Part shown: positions 58,411 through 64,000 of the stretch, in pieces
Layout of the letters: every line of letters starts with the position of its first letter
How positions within the stretch are numbered: position 1 is the stretch's first letter
Notes under the pieces: model-generated
The model's input: only the letters and a program-made list of their open reading frames with translations
Database searches by the model: none
Told to the model about the DNA's origin: nothing
Made by a program: the position numbers and the translations under genes
Source: Oceanisphaera arctica
GTDB lineage: Bacteria > Pseudomonadota > Gammaproteobacteria > Enterobacterales > Aeromonadaceae
DNA: 64,000 bases
Assembly: GCF_002936955.1 (NCBI RefSeq)
Contig: NZ_MPZM01000008.1
Span: 1-64,000 of the forward strand
Direction of reading: 5' to 3'

Positions 58411-58426
58411 TGGCATGCTGATTGCT
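58411..58426 (+). promoter_or_regulatory. Sigma-54 promoter of ytfE-norB
   Basis: TGGCAT-GCTGA-TTGCT matches the -24/-12 consensus TGGCAC-N5-TTGCW at ten of eleven fixed positions. The transcription start would be near 58437, and the ytfE ATG is at 58464. Confidence 0.88.
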
Positions 58427-58463
58427 GATTATTGGGCAGGTTACCTCAATCAAGGAGCAACAC

Positions 58464-59141
58464 ATGAGCCTGCTCAACCATTCCCTCGGCTCATTGGCCA
58501 GGGACATTCCGGGCGCCACCCGGGTACTTCATCACTACCGGCTGGATTATTGCTGCGACGGCAGTGACCTGCTGAGTGAAGCGCTGGCCAAACGCGGTCT
58601 GGATGCCGCCGAGGTGCTGACCCGGCTGGAGTCGCTGCCGGCCCGCAACGAAGATGAAACCAACTGGTCCCGTGCCACCACAGACCAGCTTATCGACCAC
58701 ATTATTGATCGATATCATGAAGTTCACCGCACACAACTGGCAACATTGTCCGACTTGTCACGCCGGGTCGAGCTGACTCACACCGACCATGCCGAATGCC
58801 CTCATGGTCTGGCCGATCACCTGGAGACCCTGCGCCAGGAGCTGGAAAGCCATATGCAAAAGGAAGAGCAAATTCTGTTCCCCATGCTGCGCAAGGGCAT
58901 GTTCACCCCGGCTCAGGCCCCCATCAGTGTGATGCGTATGGAGCACGACGACCACAGCCAGGCGCTCGCCCGCCTGATGGAGCTCACCGATTACCTCGCC
59001 CTGCCGGCGGGAGCCTGCGCTAGCTGGCAGGCGCTTTATGCCGGTATTGGCGAGCTGTACACCGATTTAATGCAGCATATTCATCTGGAGAACAACATTT
59101 TGTTCCAAACATCTACGCGCCAGGAGGTGCAACATGGCTAA
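58464..59141 (+). CDS. ytfE: Di-iron iron-sulfur cluster repair protein YtfE (Ric)
   Basis: Haemerythrin-like di-iron protein of 225 residues that helps repair Fe-S clusters damaged by NO or oxidants. The N-terminal ScdA_N-type domain has LDYCCDGSDLL; the haemerythrin domain carries HEVHRTQL, ECPHGLADHLETLRQELESHMQKEE and HDDHSQAL, then DLMQHIHLENNIL as iron ligands. AGGAG lies seven bases before the ATG. Its stop overlaps norB by eight bases. Expressed from the sigma-54 promoter under NorR. Confidence 0.94.
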   Translation: MSLLNHSLGSLARDIPGATRVLHHYRLDYCCDGSDLLSEALAKRGLDAAEVLTRLESLPARNEDETNWSRATTDQLIDHIIDRYHEVHRTQLATLSDLSRRVELTHTDHAECPHGLADHLETLRQELESHMQKEEQILFPMLRKGMFTPAQAPISVMRMEHDDHSQALARLMELTDYLALPAGACASWQALYAGIGELYTDLMQHIHLENNILFQTSTRQEVQHG

Positions 59142-61410
59142 TTATCGTCGCCTGTGGACGATACTACTCGTCGTTCTCGGCCTTACCTTTGCCGTACTCG
59201 GTTATTTTGGCCGGGAAGTTTATCGCGAGGCTCCGCCCATTCCCGCTCAGGTCGTGACCGAAAGCGGCACCCTGCTCACCACCAAAGACGGCATTCTCGA
59301 TGGTCAGACTGCCTGGCAATCGGTCGGTGGCATGCAGCTGGGCTCGGTCTGGGGTCATGGCGCCTATCAGGCACCGGACTGGACCGCCGACTGGCTGCAC
59401 CGGGAGCTGATGGCCTGGCTGGATCTGTCTGCGCTCGATGATTTCGGCAGCCACTACGCCGAGCTGGACGACGAGCAGCAGGCCCTGCTGCAACATCGGC
59501 TGAAAAAAGAGTACCGCACCAACGGCTATAACGCCGCCGATGATGTGCTGGTGATCTCCGATCGTCGCGCCCGGGCCATGACCGATACCGCCGACTATTA
59601 CAGTCGCCTGTTCGGCAACGATGCGGACTATCAGAGCACCCGCCAAAGCTATGCCATGAAGGAGAACACCTTGCCGAGCGCCGAGCGTCGCGCGGATTTG
59701 ACCAACTTCTTCTTCTGGACCGCCTGGGCCGCAGGTACCGAACGCCCTGAAGGGGGTGCCACCTACACCAACAACTGGCCCCATGAGCCGCTGATCGACA
59801 ACAAACCCACCGCCGAGAATATCGTCTGGTCCATCGTCAGTGTGGTGCTGCTGATTGCCGGTGTCGGCGGCCTTATCTGGGCCTGGGCCTTCCTGCGCAA
59901 GGAAGACGAGAAAGAGCCCGAAGCCCCGGCCAAAGATCCCCTGACCAGATTCAAACTGACGCCCTCGCAAAAGGCACTGGGCAAGTACCTGTTCCTGGTC
60001 GTCTCCCTATTCACCTTCCAGGTGATGATGGGGGGTATAACCGCTCACTACACGGTGGAAGGCCAGCATTTTTACGGCATTGAGCTTTCCAAATGGCTGC
60101 CCTATACCCTGACGCGCACCTGGCACCTGCAAAGCGCGATGTTCTGGATTGCCACCGGCTTTCTGGCTGCAGGCCTGTTCCTCGCCCCCATCATCAACGG
60201 TGGCAAGGATCCCAAGTTCCAGAAACTGGGCGTGGATGTGCTGTTCTGGGCGCTGGTCTCCGTGGTGGTCGGCAGCTTTGCCGGTAACTACCTGGCCATT
60301 GCGCAGATCATGCCCGCCAACCTCAACTTCTGGCTGGGCCATCAGGGCTATGAGTATGTCGACCTGGGCCGCCTGTGGCAGATTGGCAAGTTCACCGGCA
60401 TAGTGCTGTGGCTGGTGCTGATGTTGCGCGGCATAGTGCCGGCTCTGCGTCAGCCCGGTGACAAACACCTGCTGGCACTGCTGACCGCCTCCTGTGCCGC
60501 CATCGGCCTCTTCTACGGCGCCGGTTTCTTCTACGGCGAACGTACCCATATCTCGGTAATGGAATACTGGCGCTGGTGGATAGTCCACCTGTGGGTAGAA
60601 GGCTTCTTCGAAGTGTTCGCCGCCACCGCCCTGGCCTTTATCTTCTGCAGCATGGGCCTGGTGTCCAAGCGCATGGCCACCACCGCCAGCCTGGCCTCCG
60701 CCTCGTTGTTCATGCTCGGCGGCATTCCGGGCACCTTCCACCACCTGTACTTTTCCGGCACCACCACCCCGGTGATGGCCGTAGGCGCGACCTTTAGCGC
60801 GCTGGAAGTGGTGCCGCTGGTGGTACTGGGTTACGAGGCCTGGGAAAACTGGCGCCTGAAAAACCGCGCGCCCTGGATGGCCAGCGTGAAATGGCCGCTG
60901 ATGTTCTTCGTGGCCGTGGCCTTCTGGAACATGCTGGGCGCCGGAGTACTGGGTTTCATGATCAACCCGCCGGTCGCGCTCTATTATATTCAGGGGCTGA
61001 ACACCACTGCGACCCATGCTCACGCGGCCCTGTTCGGTGTTTATGGCTTCCTGGCCCTGGGCTTCACCTTGCTGGTGCTGCGCTACATTCGCCCCAACCT
61101 GGTCTTTAACGAGTCGCTGATGAAAACCGCCTTCTGGTGGCTCAACGGTGGTCTGGTGCTGATGCTGTTCACCAGCGTGCTGCCGGTGGGCGTCATTCAG
61201 TTTGTGGCCAGCGCCAGCGAGGGCCTCTGGTATGCCCGCAGCGAAAGCTTCATGCAGCAAGGTCTGCTGCAAACCCTGCGCTGGGTACGCACTTTCGGTG
61301 ACGTGGTCTTTATCATCGGAACCCTGGCCGTGACCTGGCAGGTGGTGATTGGCCTCTGGCCCCGCAGCAAGCAGGCAGAAGAGGGAGTGGCCGAACTGGC
61401 TTCCAAGTAA
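59134..61410 (+). CDS. norB: Quinol-dependent nitric oxide reductase (qNOR)
   Basis: Reduces NO to N2O in the inner membrane using quinol. The 758-residue product is the single-subunit qNOR type (norB/norZ): an N-terminal membrane helix with a periplasmic cytochrome-c-like domain lacking haem motifs (about 35-215), then about thirteen membrane segments. Haem and FeB histidine motifs are visible in RTWHLQSAMFWI, VEGFFEVFAATALAF, GTFHHLYFSG and ATHAHAALFGVYGF. AGGAGG lies six bases before the ATG. It works with YtfE in NO detoxification; other denitrification genes are not in the window. Confidence 0.95.
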   Translation: MANYRRLWTILLVVLGLTFAVLGYFGREVYREAPPIPAQVVTESGTLLTTKDGILDGQTAWQSVGGMQLGSVWGHGAYQAPDWTADWLHRELMAWLDLSALDDFGSHYAELDDEQQALLQHRLKKEYRTNGYNAADDVLVISDRRARAMTDTADYYSRLFGNDADYQSTRQSYAMKENTLPSAERRADLTNFFFWTAWAAGTERPEGGATYTNNWPHEPLIDNKPTAENIVWSIVSVVLLIAGVGGLIWAWAFLRKEDEKEPEAPAKDPLTRFKLTPSQKALGKYLFLVVSLFTFQVMMGGITAHYTVEGQHFYGIELSKWLPYTLTRTWHLQSAMFWIATGFLAAGLFLAPIINGGKDPKFQKLGVDVLFWALVSVVVGSFAGNYLAIAQIMPANLNFWLGHQGYEYVDLGRLWQIGKFTGIVLWLVLMLRGIVPALRQPGDKHLLALLTASCAAIGLFYGAGFFYGERTHISVMEYWRWWIVHLWVEGFFEVFAATALAFIFCSMGLVSKRMATTASLASASLFMLGGIPGTFHHLYFSGTTTPVMAVGATFSALEVVPLVVLGYEAWENWRLKNRAPWMASVKWPLMFFVAVAFWNMLGAGVLGFMINPPVALYYIQGLNTTATHAHAALFGVYGFLALGFTLLVLRYIRPNLVFNESLMKTAFWWLNGGLVLMLFTSVLPVGVIQFVASASEGLWYARSESFMQQGLLQTLRWVRTFGDVVFIIGTLAVTWQVVIGLWPRSKQAEEGVAELASK

Positions 61411-61439
61411 TCGCTAGCCGACTCAGGTCGAATCATCAA

Positions 61440-61473
61440 GCCCCGGTGCCCCTAGCGGCACCGGGGCTTTTTA
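61440..61473 (+). terminator. Terminator of ytfE-norB
   Basis: GCCCCGGTGCC-CCTAGC-GGCACCGGGGC followed by TTTTT, 29 bases after the norB stop. Confidence 0.93.
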
Positions 61474-61612
61474 TTGGCTACCGCCTGGCGAACACGCATC
61501 CAGCTCTTTAACCGAACAAGATGACAGCATGATGAAGCCATGGCGCCGATGTCGTTGACATACGAAGGCCCATATATATGATGTGGCCATCATTCAGGAC
61601 TCCGATTCCGCC

Positions 61613-62026
61613 ATGACCTCTGTGCTTTTTGTCTGCCAAAGCAACGCCGTCTGCTCTCCTATTGCCGAGGCGCTGCTCAAACATCTCGCCGCCGACCGCT
61701 TTGAGACAATGAGTGCGGGCCTGCAGCCGACCGTGATAGATACTCATACCCTGGCCGCCCTGACGCAACTCGGCGTCAATACCGAGGGGCTCAACAGCAA
61801 GGGGCTGGACAGCATTGAGGAACGGTACTTCGATATCGTGATCAGCCTCTGCGAACAGGCTGAAGAAGCGGCCAGAGCCATACCGGCCAACCAGTTCATG
61901 GCCTGGCATTTCGAGGATACACTATGCTGTTCCCAGCCACAGGCGGCCAAGGTGGTGCACGAAATCTTCGAGCGCATCAAGCTGCTGGTACTGCTCCAGG
62001 ATCGCAAGGCAAAGCCCCTGTGGTAA
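61613..62026 (+). CDS. ArsC-like low-molecular-weight phosphatase with altered P-loop
   Basis: 137-residue protein with the LMW-phosphatase/arsenate reductase fold (TSVLFVCQSNAVCSPIAEAL). Family members have a CX5R loop; here Cys8 is followed by QSNAV and then Cys14 in place of the catalytic Arg, and the Cys codon TGC differs from Arg CGC by one base. Later residues (WHFEDTL) replace the usual Asp-Pro loop. Arsenate reductase activity is therefore doubtful, though pairing with arsR suggests an arsenic role. The start is ATG 61613 or GTG 61583; neither has a strong ribosome site. Confidence 0.8.
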   Translation: MTSVLFVCQSNAVCSPIAEALLKHLAADRFETMSAGLQPTVIDTHTLAALTQLGVNTEGLNSKGLDSIEERYFDIVISLCEQAEEAARAIPANQFMAWHFEDTLCCSQPQAAKVVHEIFERIKLLVLLQDRKAKPLW

Positions 62027-62376
62027 CCGCAGACTCTCCGCTCGCCCTGTTCAAGGCGCTGGCCGACGACACCCGGCTGCAACTGATGTTGCTGATCATG
62101 GCCGAGCAGGAAATGTGCGTCTGCGAAATGACCCATGCCCTGAACCAGAGCCAGCCTAAAATTTCCCGTCATCTGGCGCTGTTGCGCCAGCATGAATTGC
62201 TGACCGACCGCCGCGAGGGCCAGTGGGTGCATTACCGGCTGGCCCCCGGCCTGAACACCGGCGCTCTGGCGCTGCTGGAACAAACCTTCAGCCATTATCA
62301 GCACTATATCGAGCCCGCCCGGGCGCGACTGGCAAAAATGGGCAACAGGCCCGAACGCCAGCAGTTGTGCTGCTGA
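62020..62376 (+). CDS. arsR: ArsR-family metalloregulator, arsenite-type
   Basis: 118-residue winged-helix repressor. The helix with EMCVCEM carries the adjacent cysteines of As(III)-sensing ArsR proteins (usual form ELCVCDL). SQPKISRHLALLRQHELL is the recognition helix, and the C-terminus ends in CC. GTG 62020 overlaps the ArsC-like stop, with AAGG ten bases upstream. arsC-arsR without arsB/acr3 or arsA; pump genes are not seen in the window. Confidence 0.85.
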   Translation: MVTADSPLALFKALADDTRLQLMLLIMAEQEMCVCEMTHALNQSQPKISRHLALLRQHELLTDRREGQWVHYRLAPGLNTGALALLEQTFSHYQHYIEPARARLAKMGNRPERQQLCC

Positions 62377-62519
62377 GTCGCCTCCGATAACGCCTCGACC
62401 TTCTGCTGATGACTCCGGACCGGGTGCCAGCCTGCCGTATCACAGGCTTCGCATCATTACGGACACGCCGATTCTTCCGCTTTATAATGGCCGTCAGCTC
62501 AGTCAGCGCGAGGCACGGC

Positions 62520-63014
62520 GTGAATTTCCTAAAATACCTGACCGGTTATCCGGAACAAATCCAGCTTCAGGCCGGTGAACTGCTCACCAGCGGCCGGCTG
62601 GGAGATTATCTTGAACGCAAGTATCCGCACCAACACCAGATCCAGAATGACAAGGCCTTGTACGGCTATATCAACGGCCTGAAAAGCCAGTATCTGCGCA
62701 AGAGCCCACCGCTCAGTCAGGTGCGCTACGACAGCAAACTCAATGTACTCAAGCACGCCCTGGGCATGCACACCTATCAGTCCCGAGTACAGGGCAGCAA
62801 ACTCAAGGCCCACAACAGCATTACCGTGGCCGCCCTGTTCAAGGAGGCTCCGCCGGAGTTTTTGCGCATGATAGTGGTACACGAGCTGGCGCACTTTAAG
62901 GAAAAGGATCATAACAAGGCCTTTTACCAACTGTGCTGCCATATGGAGTCCGGTTATCACCAGCTTGAGCTGGACACCCGGCTGTGGTTGCAGTGGCGGG
63001 AACGAGAGGTGTGA
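62520..63014 (+). CDS. ygjP: YgjP-family zinc metallopeptidase
   Basis: 164-residue SprT/WLM-like protein. The zincin motif HELAHFKEKDH gives HExxH with a third histidine. RMIVVHELAH, NKAFYQLCCHMESGYHQLE and DTRLWL match E. coli YgjP nearly residue by residue in memory. GTG 62520 has GAGG six bases upstream and its product starts NFLKYLTGYPEQ, aligning with the E. coli start; the frame upstream to 62409 is rejected. Substrate unknown. Confidence 0.92.
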   Translation: MNFLKYLTGYPEQIQLQAGELLTSGRLGDYLERKYPHQHQIQNDKALYGYINGLKSQYLRKSPPLSQVRYDSKLNVLKHALGMHTYQSRVQGSKLKAHNSITVAALFKEAPPEFLRMIVVHELAHFKEKDHNKAFYQLCCHMESGYHQLELDTRLWLQWREREV

Positions 63015-63143
63015 AACCCGCTCATAGCGGGTCAAATGTACCTCGCAGGTCAAATCTACCAGGGTTATGTGGAAAGTACGTATATCACCCCACTCACCAC
63101 ACTTCTAGAATACGCGTGGAAGCATAACGTCAGGATCACAACT

Positions 63144-63755
63144 ATGAAAAAATCGGTATTGTTGGCCAGCGCCCTGGTCATGAATGCGTTACCGGCCGCG
63201 GCCGAAATGCCGCCTCAGGCAGCGGTGTGCGTAAGCTGTCACCAGGCCAGCGGGCTCGGCATGCCGAATCTCGCCCCCTCCATCGCGGGCATGCCGGCAT
63301 CCTATCTGGCTGCGCAGTTACAGCATTTCAAATCCGGTGAGCGTAATAACGCCATCATGCAGCCCATGGCCATGATGCTGGACGATGCCGGTATCAAGGC
63401 CACCAGCGAATGGTTTGCCAGCCTGCCGGTTGAGCTGCCCGACAATCCCGCTTTCCGTGGCCAGAAGTCGCCGCAACAGATGACCGACGGAGAAAAGCTG
63501 GCGTATCTGGGCGACTGGCAGCGCGATCTGCCCAGCTGCGTGGCCTGTCATGGCCCCGAAGGGGTGGGGGTGGGTGAGTCCTTCCCGCGTTTGGCCGGCC
63601 AGCATGCCGATTATATAGAGAGCCAGCTCAAAGCCTGGCAGGCCGGCACCCGCAGTGGCGACACCCACGGCCTGATGGCCTCGGTGGCCAATAAACTGAC
63701 TGCGGAAGAAATCACCGCCGTTGCCAGCTACTTCGCCAGCGTGGGAGCAAAATAA
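63144..63755 (+). CDS. Dihaem c4-type cytochrome c
   Basis: Periplasmic electron-transfer protein of 203 residues. A signal peptide (about 1-20, ALPAAA) is followed by two haem c motifs, CVSCH (about 28-32) and CVACH in the second half, each with a downstream Met (LGMPNLAPSIAGMP; GLMASVA) as axial-ligand candidates. The two-domain arrangement is that of cytochrome c4/c553. ATG 63144 has AGGA nine bases upstream. The stop overlaps the start of the next cytochrome-like gene (TAATG), implying a joint electron-transfer pair. Confidence 0.9.
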   Translation: MKKSVLLASALVMNALPAAAEMPPQAAVCVSCHQASGLGMPNLAPSIAGMPASYLAAQLQHFKSGERNNAIMQPMAMMLDDAGIKATSEWFASLPVELPDNPAFRGQKSPQQMTDGEKLAYLGDWQRDLPSCVACHGPEGVGVGESFPRLAGQHADYIESQLKAWQAGTRSGDTHGLMASVANKLTAEEITAVASYFASVGAK

Positions 63756-64000
63756 TGATGAAACCGTCTTCTGCTCTGTTACTCGGTCTGTCGCTGGCTG
63801 TCACCGGCTCGGCTCAGGCGGCAGGCTCCGCTCAGGCCGCCCACCCCGACAAGCTCGCCGTTCAGGATGAGCTGCCGGTCGGCAAGGCCGCCAGCGAGCA
63901 CCCTCTTCCTCCCAGCTGGGACAAGCTGCCGGCAGGAGAATTCGGTGACAAGGTACTCCGCGGCTATCAATACTTCGTCGATACCCAGTCGCTGGCCCCC
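63755..64000 (+). CDS. Probable c-type cytochrome, 5' part only (runs off the window)
   Basis: 82 codons to the window edge. A signal peptide (MMKPSSALLLGLSLAVTGSA followed by QA) is followed by a Pro/Gly-rich linker and LPAGEFGDKVLRGYQYFVD. That last pattern precedes the first haem motif in dihaem cytochromes of the TsdA type, but no CxxCH is reached inside the window. The start overlaps the c4-like gene stop, so they are co-translated. Confidence 0.6.
   Translation, partial: MMKPSSALLLGLSLAVTGSAQAAGSAQAAHPDKLAVQDELPVGKAASEHPLPPSWDKLPAGEFGDKVLRGYQYFVDTQSLAP

Noticed and set aside
60007-61272. 421-codon minus-strand ORF opposite norB
   Set aside because: Antisense to the qNOR gene with His/Gln-rich shadow composition and no homology.

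Overview
The window is a chromosomal segment of a GC-rich (roughly 58-60 % by eye) gammaproteobacterium. The left end keeps the Escherichia coli order yrdA-yrdB-aroE-tsaC-yrdD-smg-dprA-def-fmt-rsmB-trkA. The LysM gene between dprA and def, the quinol NO reductase, the monomeric isocitrate dehydrogenase and the TeaABC-type ectoine transporter suggest a marine or halotolerant member of the Aeromonadales (Oceanimonas/Oceanisphaera/Zobellella type). That placement is an inference from gene content and remembered homologues; no search was run.

Layout. 0.1-12 kb: housekeeping (carbonic anhydrase-like YrdA, shikimate dehydrogenase, HdfR, HemF, tRNA t6A synthesis, DprA, peptide deformylase, Met-tRNA formyltransferase, RsmB, TrkA). 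12-15 kb: rmuC, a small membrane protein, a PfkB kinase, a DUF4399 protein and a 49-codon internally deleted efpL. 15.2-25.9 kb: a complete C-P lyase locus, phnCDE-phnF-phnGHIJKLM-phnN-phnP, on the minus strand, with a 12-bp palindrome before phnC and a second copy before phnF. 26.5-31.7 kb: class V aminotransferase, S4 protein, YuiF-type transporter, a 2-oxoglutarate/Fe(II) oxygenase and a divergent LysR regulator. 32-36.8 kb: tRNA-Pro(CGG), YiiM, an orphan periplasmic binding-like protein, LdhA, HslJ-like lipoprotein, TrxC, YccU and PCu(A)C. 37-39.7 kb: a decaying putrescine region (broken NhaC-type antiporter, 5'-truncated puuC, puuR lacking half its cupin domain). 40-48.6 kb: two c-di-GMP enzymes, an unrecognised membrane protein, Amt with a CRP-like site, and an amino acid/dicarboxylate symporter. 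48.8-55.7 kb: monomeric Icd, a MipA/OmpV barrel and teaABC. 56-61.4 kb: an outer-membrane protein and the NO-response locus norR / ytfE-norB, with three NorR-type boxes and a sigma-54 promoter. 61.6-64 kb: ArsC-like protein, ArsR, YgjP and two c-type cytochrome genes, the last cut by the window edge.

The least explained structure is a family of intergenic repeats. There are four long copies (near 26.0, 31.8, 39.1 and 55.8 kb) and one short end-fragment (52.2 kb), each lying downstream of a gene. The long copies are closed by an imperfect inverted repeat (AAAGGG...GCTCCGCCGAC / GTCGGCGGAGC...CCCTTT). Three carry an internal multi-hairpin core. The copies show paired, compensating base changes in both the closing stem and an inner hairpin, which is direct evidence that a folded form is conserved. 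Several hairpins present GGA in the loop, and one next to copy A matches the CsrA-binding consensus at 11 of 12 positions, so a structured RNA or CsrA/RsmA decoy role is a testable hypothesis; a MITE origin is the main alternative.

A second theme is gene decay by internal deletion: efpL, the nhaC-type gene and puuR each keep both ends and lack the middle.
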